Shown here piece by piece: positions 8,329-18,049 of a DNA stretch of 58,592 bases; positions within the stretch are counted from its first letter, which is position 1, and each line of letters starts with the position of its first letter. This stretch comes from Candidatus Paracaedimonas acanthamoebae (GTDB lineage Bacteria; Pseudomonadota; Alphaproteobacteria; Caedimonadales; Caedimonadaceae). The DNA lies in the NCBI GenBank assembly GCA_017307065.1, contig JAFKGL010000019.1:1-58592 (forward strand), written 5' to 3'. Under the pieces are notes generated by a model that had not been told where the DNA came from, did no database searches, and saw only the letters and a list, made by a program, of their open reading frames with translations. Both the position numbers and the translations under genes were made by a program.

Positions 8329-10104
8329 ATGTTAATACCAAAAACTTTATGTGCATTTCTGTGGCATTTTATCCAAAAAGAAAGAATTAATTTTTGTTTA
8401 ATTCTTGGTTGTGTGATTTTTTGGGCAATCAATGAGTCTTTTTTTCCTTATTTTATAAAAATACTCGTAAATAAAGTTGAAACACTTGATCGTTTTGATC
8501 CAGAAATATGGCTGAAGTTAACAGGCCCCATCTTCTTTATTGCTATATCGTGGATTATGATGGAAGTTGGTATGCGGCTTCAAGGTTATATGATTTATAA
8601 AGTAATGCCACGTTTTCGAGCCGCAATTCGAGATGAAGTCTTTGAATATACGCGTCAGCATGATCACACATTTTTTGCAAATAATTTTGCGGGTGCGATT
8701 GCCAACAAAATTAGCGACCTTCCGCGCGCTTCGGAAGAGATTATTCTAACTTTTGTTTATAATTTATTGAGTACGACACTTGCCTTCTTAATATCTTTAC
8801 TCATTTTAGGGCAGGTAAATTGGTTTTTTTCAGCTTTATTGGCAGGATATTATTTCTTAATTGTGAGTGTCACAATTCTTTTTCAGCCTTTAATTGATAA
8901 GACATCGCAAGCCCATGCTGAATCAATTGTTCGATTAAATGGGCAGATTGTAGATATTTTGAGTAATATTATAAGTGTTCGCTTGTTTGCACGTGGAACT
9001 CATGAAAGAAAATATTTAAAGAAGTTTCAAGATGAAGAAATTCTTAAATCTGAGGAAGCCGGATTTATCAATGAACTACTAAATTTTTTTCGAGGAATTT
9101 TATGTCTATTATTCATTCTGGGAATGGTCTGGGGGCTTGTACATGGGTGGCGTAAAGGGTGGGTTACTATCGGTGATTTTTCCTTAATTACAATCACGTC
9201 ATTTAACCTTTTGGGAATGATTTGGCATATGACCTATAATATGAACCAACTTTTCAAAGATATAGGGACAATTCGTGCTGCGCTTTCTCTTATCACTCAA
9301 CAGCATACGATTAGAGATCACATAAAAGCAAAGAGCTTAGAAGTTTTTCAGGGTGAGATTTGTTTTGAAAATGTGACATTTAACTATCTACGAAATGAAA
9401 ATCTTTTTAAAAATCAAAATCTGGTGATTAAAGCAGGGCAAAAAATTGGTCTCGTTGGTTTTTCTGGTTCTGGAAAAACGACGTTTGTTAATTTAATACT
9501 GCGCTTCTTTGAGCTTAATGGAGGAAGAATTTCTATTGATGATCAAGATATTTCAAAGGTGACCCAAGAGTCTTTAAGAGCCAATATAGCGATGATTCCT
9601 CAAGAACCTGCCTTATTCCATCGAACTCTTTTAGAGAACATCCGTTATGGGCACCTTAGAGCAAGCGAAGAGGATGTTATTAAAGTCGCAAAACGAGCCC
9701 ACTGTCATGAGTTTATTATAAAATTAGAGCAGGGATATCAAACAATGGTGGGAGAGAGAGGGATCAATCTTTCTGGCGGACAACGGCAACGTATTGCGAT
9801 TGCCCGCGCGATGCTCAAAAATGCTCCAATTTTAATTCTTGATGAAGCAACTTCTGCGCTTGATTCTAATACTGAACAGCATATCCAAGCAAGCCTCAAA
9901 GAACTGATGGAAGGAAGGACGACGATCATCATTGCTCATCGTTTATCGACTCTCGTAGATATGGATCGTATCCTCGTTTTCAATCAAGGGCAGATTGTTG
10001 AAGATGGTACACAAGAGGAGCTTTTACAAAGAGGTGGACACTTTGCGAAGCTTTATGCTCTTCAAAGGGGAGGATTATTACCAGAAAAAGCAAAATTTTC
10101 TTGA
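8329..10104 (+). CDS. ABC exporter, fused membrane and ATPase domains (MsbA/MDR type)
   Basis: 591 residues from ATG at 8329, chosen over an in-frame TTG at 8317 because GAGGG at 8319-8323 makes a good ribosome site for the ATG. The N-terminal ~300 residues hold a six-helix exporter domain. The C-terminal ATPase has Walker A VGFSGSGKTTF, Q-loop IPQEPALF, signature LSGGQRQRIAIARAM, Walker B LILDEATSALD and the H-loop IIIAHRLSTL. As a half-transporter it would work as a homodimer in the inner membrane. The substrate cannot be told from sequence; lipid or drug export is typical of the family. Confidence 0.92.
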   Translation: MLIPKTLCAFLWHFIQKERINFCLILGCVIFWAINESFFPYFIKILVNKVETLDRFDPEIWLKLTGPIFFIAISWIMMEVGMRLQGYMIYKVMPRFRAAIRDEVFEYTRQHDHTFFANNFAGAIANKISDLPRASEEIILTFVYNLLSTTLAFLISLLILGQVNWFFSALLAGYYFLIVSVTILFQPLIDKTSQAHAESIVRLNGQIVDILSNIISVRLFARGTHERKYLKKFQDEEILKSEEAGFINELLNFFRGILCLLFILGMVWGLVHGWRKGWVTIGDFSLITITSFNLLGMIWHMTYNMNQLFKDIGTIRAALSLITQQHTIRDHIKAKSLEVFQGEICFENVTFNYLRNENLFKNQNLVIKAGQKIGLVGFSGSGKTTFVNLILRFFELNGGRISIDDQDISKVTQESLRANIAMIPQEPALFHRTLLENIRYGHLRASEEDVIKVAKRAHCHEFIIKLEQGYQTMVGERGINLSGGQRQRIAIARAMLKNAPILILDEATSALDSNTEQHIQASLKELMEGRTTIIIAHRLSTLVDMDRILVFNQGQIVEDGTQEELLQRGGHFAKLYALQRGGLLPEKAKFS

Positions 10105-10160
10105 AAGCTCTCCTAGATTGAGTAGAAAAAATAGAAGATTTTTAAAGAAAGTTTATTAAG

Positions 10161-10331
10161 ATGTTTGGAATTTTGGCAGTAGTACAGGCAATAGCTTATC
10201 ATCAGACGCACCTTAAATGGTTAATGTGGATAGCATTGGCCCTTTGTGTTAAAGCTTTAGTGACAAAAGCGCAGAGGATGCTGAATATTTTTTGCGCGAT
10301 CTTTGCTCTAATCATTGTATTTCTTCTTTAA
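10161..10331 (+). CDS. Small hydrophobic protein (56 residues), unknown
   Basis: ATG at 10161 to TAA at 10331, preceded by a weak AAGAAAG. The protein begins MFGILAVVQAIAYHQTH and has two hydrophobic stretches (WLMWIALALCVKALV and IFCAIFALIIVFLL), so a two-segment membrane peptide is predicted. It sits between the ABC exporter and the metallopeptidase on the same strand, 9 bp before the latter's preferred start. No family is recognised. The tight spacing to the next gene favours a real gene, but this is inference. Confidence 0.45.
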   Translation: MFGILAVVQAIAYHQTHLKWLMWIALALCVKALVTKAQRMLNIFCAIFALIIVFLL

Positions 10332-10339
10332 GAAAGAAA

Positions 10340-11074
10340 ATGGTTTTTATGTGGCCTTCCCTTCAGAGTACTCCGGACAAATTTACATTCCGGTTAACAC
10401 ATCAAGTAGTCAAAATCTGCGTCATGCCATTAGCGCGCGTTAGAAAAGCAACTTTGCGCTATGATTTGCAAAATCAAGAATTTAAAATTCGAGTCCCCCT
10501 ACACTATGAAAAAGCTGCTGTGGAAGGTTTTTTGAGAGAAGCTCAAAAATGGATGGAAAAGCAAATTTTACAAGCGCCTCAACTTATCCCTATTTACAAG
10601 TGTCGGAAAGTTTTTATCATGGGAAATGAAGTCGAGCTTAAATATCATGCAAGTCGACGGACGAGTTTCTTAATGACAGATGATAAGCTTCACATTATGG
10701 GGCCAATACCTAATTTTGGACCTGCATTAGAAAAATGGTTTAAGCAAATGATACTGGAATATTTTCAGGTTAAAAGTAACCATTATAGTATTCTTCTTGG
10801 AGTTAAGGTTAAGAAAGTCGGGATTCGGGAAACTAGAAGTAGATGGGGAAGTTGCTCAGCTCATGGTTCGCTATCTTATAATTGGCGCCTTATTTTTGCT
10901 CCAAAAGAAGTCATAGATTATGTTATTGCGCATGAAGTCGCTCATCTTCAAGAAATGAATCATAGTATCAAATTTTGGCGCTTGGTCGCTCAGTTACATC
11001 CAAAGTCTCAAGAAGCACGACATTGGCTTAAAAAAAATGGATCAGAGCTCTTCAAACTACAATTTCATGAATGA
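10340..11074 (+). CDS. YgjP-like metallopeptidase (DUF45 / M48-related)
   Basis: 244 residues from ATG at 10340. The longer frame starting at 10292 would overlap the small upstream gene, and an ATG at 10424 is also possible. The C-terminal half carries the family signature: RETRSRWGSCS, LSYNWRLIFAP, VIDYVIAHEVAHLQEMNHS, that is HExxH plus a downstream histidine as third zinc ligand, then FWRLV. Proteins of this family (YgjP, COG1451) are predicted cytosolic zinc peptidases linked to SprT-like enzymes; substrates are mostly unknown. The first ~25 residues before ARVRKATLRY look non-conserved. Confidence 0.85.
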   Translation: MVFMWPSLQSTPDKFTFRLTHQVVKICVMPLARVRKATLRYDLQNQEFKIRVPLHYEKAAVEGFLREAQKWMEKQILQAPQLIPIYKCRKVFIMGNEVELKYHASRRTSFLMTDDKLHIMGPIPNFGPALEKWFKQMILEYFQVKSNHYSILLGVKVKKVGIRETRSRWGSCSAHGSLSYNWRLIFAPKEVIDYVIAHEVAHLQEMNHSIKFWRLVAQLHPKSQEARHWLKKNGSELFKLQFHE

Positions 11075-11258
11075 GACAGCTTATTTGAAGCAAAACGTCT
11101 TCAGCATAGAGAGATTAATTTCACGTGCCCCAAAAAGTACATGGTGTTTAAAAGCTAAAACCATCGTCATTAGAACAAAGCTATCAAGCTTTATTTCGTC
11201 TTTATTAATACTATGACTTGGTCAAAGTTAAGTTGGCTCTTAAACCACCAGTCATTTC

Positions 11259-11828
11259 TTAATTCAAAACATCAATCCAGCCGATATTGCCATCAGAGCG
11301 CCGGTAAATGAAATTAATTTTCCCATGATTTTTATTTCGGAAAACCATTGCATTTTCATTGCTGAGATCAAGGTGCATGACAGCATCACCAACTGTTAAA
11401 GATGGAACTTCTTTTTTTTGTTCAGCAATAATAATTGAAGATTGTTCTTCATTATCAATTTCTTCTGTTCCTTGTCCATTCAAGACAAAGTAAGGAAGCG
11501 TATCAGCGATTTGTTCGTGACCATCACGTTGTTTATGATAGTCAGCAACCCGCTTTTTATGTCTTCTTAAGCGATTGACAAGTAATGCAAGAGTATTATC
11601 AAAACATTGGTAGGCTTCGATTCCTTCAGCATGACAACGTAGAGTCATGTTTTTTCCTAAGTGAAGCGTAAGGTGGCAAGTAAAGAGATTGTTTTCCTTT
11701 GCAAGAGTTATAATGGCTTCAACGGGATCAATATGATATGTTTCATTAAATTCATTAAGGTTTTCTTCAACTCTCGTGTGAAAAGCTGTTGAAATTTCGA
11801 CATGACGCCCTGTAATTGTTAGTTTCAT
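11259..11828 (-). CDS. hpf: Ribosome hibernation promoting factor, long form
   Basis: 189 residues. The N-terminal domain (MKLTITGRHVEIS to about residue 105, with basic RLRRHKKRVADYH) is the HPF/YfiA fold that binds the 30S decoding region. The C-terminal ~55 residues (PSLTVGDAVMHLDLSNENAMVFRN, then IGWID) form the dimerising domain of long HPF, which joins two 70S ribosomes into 100S particles. Alphaproteobacteria typically have this long form. It is preceded by a promoter whose -10 box lies between the arms of a 12-bp inverted repeat. Confidence 0.92.
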   Translation of the reverse strand: MKLTITGRHVEISTAFHTRVEENLNEFNETYHIDPVEAIITLAKENNLFTCHLTLHLGKNMTLRCHAEGIEAYQCFDNTLALLVNRLRRHKKRVADYHKQRDGHEQIADTLPYFVLNGQGTEEIDNEEQSSIIIAEQKKEVPSLTVGDAVMHLDLSNENAMVFRNKNHGKINFIYRRSDGNIGWIDVLN

Positions 11829-11857
11829 TTGGTTGCCTCGTTGATTTTTAGATTATT

Positions 11858-11909
11858 TTTTTCACCCCACTACACTTAAAGTATATCATAAATGGGGTGA
11901 AAAATGCAA
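11858..11909 (-). promoter_or_regulatory. hpf promoter embedded in a 12-bp inverted repeat
   Basis: On the minus strand a -35-like TTGCAT (11909-11904), 18-bp spacer and -10 TATACT (11885-11880) precede hpf. The arms TTTTTCACCCCA and TGGGGTGAAAAA (11858-11869 and 11893-11904) match perfectly and flank the -10 region with a 23-bp gap. They could be operator half-sites, or, if transcribed from the upstream peptide transporter, a terminator hairpin for that gene. Confidence 0.5.
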
Positions 11910-11925
11910 ATTTTTCGCTGTTTAT

Positions 11926-13419
11926 TTACTGGTGTTTTTCGAAGGTTTTCCGCATGAAAGGTGAGATTAAAAACATGATAATGCTAGCGCCTATGAGAAA
12001 ATAAATAAGGAATTCAAAAGTTCCTGAAAAAGAAATTAAGGATCCTAATTTATCGTTTGCAGGAAGAGGAGACTTGGGGACACTGAAGATCTTTGCGAAA
12101 AAGGCGGCTAAATAATTTCCAAAAGCCACGGAAAGAAAAAGAATACCCATAAAAAAACTAACGAAGCGGGGAGGTGAAAGTTTTGTTACCATAGAGAGAC
12201 CCACAGGAGAAAGGTTTAGTTCTCCTGAGGCATGGAAGAAGTAGGCAAGAATGAGCCAAAGCGGGGATGTTATACCTTGCGCATCAGCTGTTTTTATTCC
12301 GATTAAGAGACATCCGAACCCAATACCTCCTTGAAGAAGACCTAATCCAAATTTTGTGGGAGGGAGTGGTTCAAGTTTTCTTTTGCCCAGTTTTACCCAA
12401 ATGGCTGAGATAAGAGGTGCCATCGTAATGACGAAAAAGGGGGGTATTGAGAGGAACCAAGGTGCAGGGACTTCCCATCCAAAAATATAACGGTTGACAT
12501 GGCGGTCAGTAAAGAAATTGATAGAGCTCCCAGCTTGTTCAAAGCCTGCCCAAAAGGCCATAAAAAAGAGAAGCATAATAAGAAGTGTAAAAATAGATTT
12601 TCGTTCCTCTGCATTGCAACGATACGCAATGCTGAACACCCAAATAAGTGTTAAGACCCCAAAAATATTTAAAAAGTGACTCATCACATGATAATAATGG
12701 AGGCATAGACTAAAAAGGCCGACACTCACAAAGGACCCAATTACAATAAGTCGGTAGGGTGTGAAACCAAATCCTAGAGGTTTCTTTAAGATTGTTTTGG
12801 AAGGAGGATTTCCTTTGCTGCCTAGTTTATCGCTTCCTTTCAGAAGTACAAGCATTCCGAAAAGCATTCCGACACCGGCTATTCCAAAACCATAATGCCA
12901 CCCAAATACTTTTCCAACGTATCCGCACACCAATGGCGCAAGGCAGGCGCCTAAATTAATTCCCATATAAAAGAGTGTAAAACCGGCGTCACGACGAGCA
13001 TCCATCTTTTCATAAAATTGTCCCAAGAGGCTGGTAACATTAGCTTTAAAAAATCCTGTTCCAACAATAATAAAAGCAAGGCCATAGAATAATGATTTTT
13101 GGAAAGGCAAGGCCAGGCAAAAATGACCAAGTATAATGATAATACCACCCAAATAAATAGCCTTACGATTTCCCAAGTAATTATCGGCAAGGTAGCCACA
13201 AATGACAGGAGCTGCATAAACGAGAGCAGTATAAATGCCATACACATCAAATGCTTTTGTATCTTGAAAAAGAAGTTCAGATGTCATGTAGAGAACTAGA
13301 AGGGCCCTCATTCCATAAAAGCTGAAACGTTCCCATAATTCAGCAAAGAAGAGTATGTACAACGCTTGCGGTTGTGAAGTTCCCAATAGTTTTGGGTCTT
13401 CTGCGAGCACTTTGTTCAT
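11926..13419 (-). CDS. Proton-dependent oligopeptide transporter (POT/PTR2 family)
   Basis: 497 residues with about 14 hydrophobic segments. The first part carries the PTR2 signature (FFAELWERFSFYGMRALLVL), followed by YAAPVICGYLADNYLGNRK and FYMGINLGACLAPLVCGYVG, all typical of di- and tripeptide importers such as DtpA. A later ASGELNLSPVGLSMVTKLSP is the second family signature. It imports short peptides driven by the proton gradient at the inner membrane, which fits an organism that scavenges host amino acids. It lies 97 bp upstream of hpf on the same strand; co-transcription is possible. Confidence 0.93.
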   Translation of the reverse strand: MNKVLAEDPKLLGTSQPQALYILFFAELWERFSFYGMRALLVLYMTSELLFQDTKAFDVYGIYTALVYAAPVICGYLADNYLGNRKAIYLGGIIIILGHFCLALPFQKSLFYGLAFIIVGTGFFKANVTSLLGQFYEKMDARRDAGFTLFYMGINLGACLAPLVCGYVGKVFGWHYGFGIAGVGMLFGMLVLLKGSDKLGSKGNPPSKTILKKPLGFGFTPYRLIVIGSFVSVGLFSLCLHYYHVMSHFLNIFGVLTLIWVFSIAYRCNAEERKSIFTLLIMLLFFMAFWAGFEQAGSSINFFTDRHVNRYIFGWEVPAPWFLSIPPFFVITMAPLISAIWVKLGKRKLEPLPPTKFGLGLLQGGIGFGCLLIGIKTADAQGITSPLWLILAYFFHASGELNLSPVGLSMVTKLSPPRFVSFFMGILFLSVAFGNYLAAFFAKIFSVPKSPLPANDKLGSLISFSGTFEFLIYFLIGASIIMFLISPFMRKTFEKHQ

Positions 13420-13641
13420 TCGTTGGATCCTTTTTCCCTATCAAATTCATAATAACTTAAATAGACGCTATCCTGATTAATATAAGATAACAATCATATT
13501 TTTTACTAGAATACAACTTTTATTGACTAAAGATGAATCGTCTTTTTTTATAAATCTTGTTTTTATTTTTCGGATTAAATGCTTATTAATCTAAATAAAT
13601 GTTTGATAATTTAGAAACAAAAATGTTTGGAATAAATAATT

Positions 13642-13668
13642 AAAAAGTCAGGAGCTGAGGCCCCTGAC
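13642..13668 (-). terminator. Intrinsic terminator after the 13694 gene
   Basis: On the minus strand a 9-bp stem with one mismatch (GTCAGGGGC, loop, GCTCCTGAC) is followed directly by five T residues (13646-13642). It lies 26 bp downstream of the stop codon of the secreted coiled-coil protein. Confidence 0.75.
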
Positions 13669-13693
13669 GTAAAGATAAAGTTTCGGAATATTT

Positions 13694-15472
13694 TTAGCTA
13701 ATTCTTAAAGCTTCATCGATGTCATGAAGAGATTTCGCATGGTCAATCTTTCCATACATAGTCTTTATTTGTGTTAAAGTGAGTTCTCTTTCTTCTTTAA
13801 GATAAAGATGTGCTTGTGCATAAGAATCGTCCTCAAATGATAGAATCTCTTCTATTTCTTGAGCCTTTTTATTATATGAATCCATAATACTTAGGTGATG
13901 TGTTGTGAGAGAATCAAGAGTGGCTTGTCTTACTTGATTGATGAAAAGAATATGCCAAGGCGTATTTTTAAAATATTCTTCAGCATCTTCAATCGAAGTT
14001 TCATATAATTGGGGATTTTCTAAAGAGCCATAATTAAAGCGGCTACCTTTTATTCCTTCTTCGAGATTAATCTCAAATTTTGCGGCATTAGAAGTACGTG
14101 TTCTTCCAGTCCAATTATCGCCTGTTAAGGTTCTGTACAATCCTCGGTAGTAATATGCTTTTATAAGCTCTGCATGAACTTCGTCTTGAGGGGAAAGTCC
14201 AAGATTGGGAGCTGTAGATAAGAAGTATATGGCATGATTCTCGAAAAAAATGGGGGCAGGTTGTGAGTGATGAAGTGCAACAATATCTCTAAAAGCACTT
14301 GTCATAAAAGAGTTGCTTTTAAATTTTTCTTCAAGTTCTTTGGTTGAGAAAGCTCCATTCCAAGTGGACCAAGGTTTTGAGGTAGAATTACTAGAAGACA
14401 ATAAATCTTGTTTATTCCCACCAGTTAACTGAAGCATGGTAAAGGTGCGCCATAACGTTATGTCGTCTTCATTCATAGAGCTTAAATTAATTGGTGTTAT
14501 TCCTAATACATTTTGTTCAAATTCTTCTTTTGTCCAGGAAGCTTCTGAAAGAACAATCGGCGGCTCTTCTTCATCTGGGAAAGGAGTTGGTGTATCACCT
14601 GCTAAAAGAGTGGCTGGTGTATCTTCTGCATCTTTGATATCTGTTGTTGTAGTTTTTTGAGTGACGTTTTCTTCGCTAATAGAGGTGTCGTTAATCATTC
14701 TGGGCTCGGTTATTTCTCTTGGATTTAACGTTTCTTCATTATAGTTGAAAGTATTGATCGGCTGAAAAACACTGGAGTAGAATTCTATTAATGCATCATT
14801 ATCATATTTTACGGCACTTAAAGTCTCTACAGAACTCATCAGATCATGATGACTTTCTTGAAGTGTTTGAACTCGTATAGTTAATTCTCTTATCTGGGAG
14901 TTTAGATCCTCAAATTCTTCCCGTGACAAGAGAATTTTATCTTCTACTAGCGCAGGCATTACTGCTTGAGATTCTTCTATAATGCGGGCTTTTTGTGTTT
15001 GAGCTTGAAGAAATTTTATTTCTTGTTTTAAGGTAGCTATTTCGTCCAGTAAGAGTTGATGATTTTTATCTATTCCACCTCGAAGTGAGGCAATATTTTT
15101 CGGAGACTCTTCTTTGAGATCTCTTATTTCTTGCATTAAAATTTGATAGGTGTCGGGTGCTTTTACCTGAAGAGCGGTAATTTCCTTAGGTGTTTGAGGC
15201 TTTATTCTCCAATCTTTAAAAGTCTCAATTTTGATGCGAGAAGTTTTTGTTTTTTTGGTGCGAGTATCTTCAGATGGAATCGTAAAAAGAGGATCTGGCG
15301 TTTGTGTCAAAAAAGAAAGAGAATTTTGTTGTTTCTTTTTCTGTTGTTCTGCAAGCTTTGCAGCGTTAGGATAAATTTGAGTCAATGAAGGTGTAGCCTG
15401 GGCAGGATTAGCTGCAAAAGCTGTCATCACCATTGTTGTTGTGCTTAAAAATAGTTTTTTTAAAGTTTTCAT
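13694..15472 (-). CDS. Large secreted protein of unknown function with a coiled-coil N-terminal half
   Basis: 592 residues from ATG at 15472. This start is preferred over 15487 because GGGGGAGG precedes it and the signal peptide begins cleanly: MKTLKKLFLSTTTMVMTAFA, then ANPAQA. Residues ~105-220 are heptad-like (LLLDEIATLKQEIKFLQAQ; LNSQIRELTIRVQTLQ) and should form a coiled coil. An acidic Thr/Pro-rich linker follows (DTPTPFPDEEEPPIVL), then a C-terminal part rich in helices (about residues 320-592). No family, lipobox or anchor is recognised. The protein could be periplasmic, surface-bound or secreted. It stands alone with its own terminator. Confidence 0.75.
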   Translation of the reverse strand: MKTLKKLFLSTTTMVMTAFAANPAQATPSLTQIYPNAAKLAEQQKKKQQNSLSFLTQTPDPLFTIPSEDTRTKKTKTSRIKIETFKDWRIKPQTPKEITALQVKAPDTYQILMQEIRDLKEESPKNIASLRGGIDKNHQLLLDEIATLKQEIKFLQAQTQKARIIEESQAVMPALVEDKILLSREEFEDLNSQIRELTIRVQTLQESHHDLMSSVETLSAVKYDNDALIEFYSSVFQPINTFNYNEETLNPREITEPRMINDTSISEENVTQKTTTTDIKDAEDTPATLLAGDTPTPFPDEEEPPIVLSEASWTKEEFEQNVLGITPINLSSMNEDDITLWRTFTMLQLTGGNKQDLLSSSNSTSKPWSTWNGAFSTKELEEKFKSNSFMTSAFRDIVALHHSQPAPIFFENHAIYFLSTAPNLGLSPQDEVHAELIKAYYYRGLYRTLTGDNWTGRTRTSNAAKFEINLEEGIKGSRFNYGSLENPQLYETSIEDAEEYFKNTPWHILFINQVRQATLDSLTTHHLSIMDSYNKKAQEIEEILSFEDDSYAQAHLYLKEERELTLTQIKTMYGKIDHAKSLHDIDEALRIS

Positions 15473-15848
15473 TTTTTCCTCCCCCATAACTAAAGGGCAA
15501 AATTTCTCTCTTCGAGATTTTGCTCGTTATATTATTTGCTTATTATCTTATATGTCTGTTTTACGGCTTATTATTTCTCAATGATGAAAAATAATAAGGT
15601 TAGCTGGATGTCGTAATAATTTTCTGCATGTTGAAGTCCCCCGTTTTATATTTTAATTGTATTATGTTTTATTTGTTTTTACATAATATCTTTATTTTTT
15701 TATTCTGCTTTATTTGTATTTTTATTTAAGCATTAAGTATAGATTTATATATTTTTTTGTTTTTGTCAATATATTTATTAATAAATAAGTGTTTTACTTA
15801 TAAATATAGTTAATTAATAAGTAAAAGTCATAATAATTATTTTTTTTA
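15473..15848. other. Very AT-rich 376-bp intergenic region
   Basis: This stretch separates ettA (ends 15849) from the secreted coiled-coil gene (starts 15472), both on the minus strand. It is dominated by T- and A-runs. Apart from the GGGGGAGG ribosome site at its left edge I see no gene, clear promoter or terminator. Confidence 0.5.
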
Positions 15849-17525
15849 TTATCTAGTTAAAGGTTTATACTTTATTTTTTGTGGAGAATTGATAGAGCCT
15901 AGGCGTCTTTCCCGATCAATGATATAATCTGAATAATTTCCGTGGAACCATTCCACATGGCTTTCTCCTTCGAAGGCAAGGATATGTGTTGCGATGCGAT
16001 CTAAGAACCAACGATCATGGCTAATGATAATAGCGCATCCCGCATAGTCTTCTAATGCGTCTTCTAATGCTCTTAGGGTTTCAACATCAAGATCATTCGT
16101 TGGCTCGTCTAGAAGAAGAACATTCGCTCCTGATTTAAGAACTTTCGCGAGATGGACACGATTTCGTTCTCCTCCCGAAAGAAGGCCAACTTTTTTTTGT
16201 TGATCTGACCCTTTAAAATTAAAACGAGCACAGTAAGCGCGGCTTGCCATTTTTGAGCGCCCTAATTCGATTTCATCAAGACCGCCAGAAATTTCTTCCC
16301 AAACGGTTTTGCTATCGTCTAACGCATCTCGACTTTGATCGACATAGCCTAGCTGTACTGTTTCACCAAAATTTATATTTCCACTATTGGGGGGTTCTTG
16401 ATTGCTAAGGATTCGGAAAAGAGATGTTTTTCCGGCTCCATTTGGGCCAATAACACCGACAATAGCGCCGGCCGGTATTTGAAAGCTTAAATCTTCAATG
16501 AGAAGTTTATCTCCAAACCCTTTGAAGAGATTTTGACATTCGATGACAAGATCTCCAAGGCGGGGGCCTGCGGGAATAATAATTTGTTCAGTAAAAGTTC
16601 TTTTCTCATGGCTTTTAGCTAAAAGTTCTTGATAAGCAGAAATACGAGCCTTACTTTTACTTTGGCGTGCTTTTGGAGATTGGCGAATCCAATCTAGCTC
16701 TCGTTCAAGTGTTTTTTGGCGATCAACTTCTTGTTTTTCTTCTTGTTCTAAGGATTTTCTCTTATATTCGAGCCAGCCTGAGTAATTTCCTTTAAAAGGA
16801 AAACCTTGTCCGCGATCGAGTTCTAAGATCCATTCAACGACGTTATCTAGGAAATAGCGATCGTGTGTAACTAAAACAACCATGCCTTTATAATTTTGAA
16901 GGAATTTTTCAAGCCACGCGACAGATTCTGCATCAAGATGGTTCGTGGGTTCGTCAAGTAAAAGAATGTCTGGGTGTTGCAGAAGAAGCCTGCAAAGAGC
17001 AACGCGACGTTTTTCACCGCCTGAAAGTTGACTTACTTGAGCGTCGCCCGAAGGGCAGCGAAGAGCATCCATTGCAATTTCTATTGTTCTGTCTAATTCC
17101 CAGGCATTGAGGGCTTCAATTTTTTCTTGAACTTCCCCTTGTTCCATAATTAGAGCATTCATTTCATCATCAGAAAGTTCTTCTGCAAAACGTGCGCTAA
17201 GTTCTTCAAATCGCACCAATAGAGATTTTGCTTCATGAACGCCGGCCATGATATTGTCAAGCACAGTGAGAGTAGGATCAAGCTCAGGTTCTTGAGAGAG
17301 ATAACCTACTTTAATGCCTTCTGCTGGCCATGCTTCACCTTGGTATTCTTTGTCAATACCTGCCATGATTTTCATGAGGGTTGATTTTCCTGCGCCATTG
17401 ACCCCAATAATGCCAATCTTTGCATTGGGTAGAAAGGAGAGAGAAACATCTTTTAATACCTGACGACCTCCTGGGTACGTTTTGCTTAAACCTTGCATCA
17501 CATAGACATACTGATAAGACGCCAT
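15849..17525 (-). CDS. ettA: Energy-dependent translational throttle protein EttA (ABC-F)
   Basis: 558 residues, the usual EttA length. It has two ABC ATPase domains without membrane segments: Walker [16 protein letters not shown] and [14 protein letters not shown], signatures [17 protein letters not shown] and [16 protein letters not shown], Walker [13 protein letters not shown] and [12 protein letters not shown]. The start [21 protein letters not shown] and the ~80-residue linker between domains match EttA. The protein binds the ribosomal E site and couples translation to the ATP/ADP ratio. It is single and ends in an AT-rich gap. Confidence 0.95.
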   Translation of the reverse strand: MASYQYVYVMQGLSKTYPGGRQVLKDVSLSFLPNAKIGIIGVNGAGKSTLMKIMAGIDKEYQGEAWPAEGIKVGYLSQEPELDPTLTVLDNIMAGVHEAKSLLVRFEELSARFAEELSDDEMNALIMEQGEVQEKIEALNAWELDRTIEIAMDALRCPSGDAQVSQLSGGEKRRVALCRLLLQHPDILLLDEPTNHLDAESVAWLEKFLQNYKGMVVLVTHDRYFLDNVVEWILELDRGQGFPFKGNYSGWLEYKRKSLEQEEKQEVDRQKTLERELDWIRQSPKARQSKSKARISAYQELLAKSHEKRTFTEQIIIPAGPRLGDLVIECQNLFKGFGDKLLIEDLSFQIPAGAIVGVIGPNGAGKTSLFRILSNQEPPNSGNINFGETVQLGYVDQSRDALDDSKTVWEEISGGLDEIELGRSKMASRAYCARFNFKGSDQQKKVGLLSGGERNRVHLAKVLKSGANVLLLDEPTNDLDVETLRALEDALEDYAGCAIIISHDRWFLDRIATHILAFEGESHVEWFHGNYSDYIIDRERRLGSINSPQKIKYKPLTR

Positions 17526-17640
17526 GGTATTTAAAACTCCTAAGATTTATAATAGATGCGCCTTTCTACTGTATTTAAAGAGGGGACGCAAGCGGAACAG
17601 AAATGAAAATGGTCGATGGTTTTTAATATTAAAGGGCGAT

Positions 17641-17690
17641 AAAAATAATCCCCTTCTTTATGAGAAAAGAAAGGGATTATTTTTAGAGAC
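17641..17690. terminator. Strong hairpin, likely bidirectional terminator
   Basis: A 19-bp stem with one mismatch (arms 17641-17659 and 17666-17684) and a 6-nt loop ends in ATTATTTTT on the plus strand. The minus-strand copy ends in the same way. It lies 17 bp beyond the stop of the 17702 gene and 117 bp upstream of ettA, so it most likely ends transcription of the 17702 gene. Confidence 0.8.
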
Positions 17691-17701
17691 TTAGTGAATA
17701 A

Positions 17702-18019
17702 TTATTTACAATTACTCTCGCACTCAGCCATACCTTTGTCGCGTTCAACTGCGCAAACTCTTTGTGTTGGATGGAGTGGCGCACGATCACCATGTGAATC
17801 TTCGTCATCTTGTTCTTCTTGATCAACTAATCCCATACACTTAATATATTTGTCTTCAACTGCTTTTTTGCATTGAGCCGTATTTTCAAAAGGGGGGCAT
17901 CTGTAAGATTGTGCAAGAACTTCGGGGGCTGCTGTTTTTGTATCAGCTGTTGCTGCATTAACAGAAAAGCCAAAAAGCAAGCTTGCTGAAAGGGTGGTTG
18001 ATGTCAGTATGCGAAACAT
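17702..18019 (-). CDS. Small secreted cysteine-containing protein, unknown
   Basis: 105 residues. The signal peptide MFRILTSTTLSASLLFGFSVNA is followed by a mature part of about 80 residues with six cysteines (YRCPPFENTAQCKKAVEDK, IKCMG, RVCAVE, AECESNCK) and an acidic middle (DQEEQDDEDSHGD). The even number of cysteines suggests disulphide bonding in the periplasm or outside the cell. No family is recognised. TTTTTTCTCC on the plus strand just before the start reflects a GGAGAAAAAA ribosome site. It lies 30 bp after the 2TM-domain gene on the same strand, so the two may form an operon. Confidence 0.7.
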   Translation of the reverse strand: MFRILTSTTLSASLLFGFSVNAATADTKTAAPEVLAQSYRCPPFENTAQCKKAVEDKYIKCMGLVDQEEQDDEDSHGDRAPLHPTQRVCAVERDKGMAECESNCK

Positions 18020-18049
18020 TTTTTTCTCCTTGTTTAATTTATATAAAGT

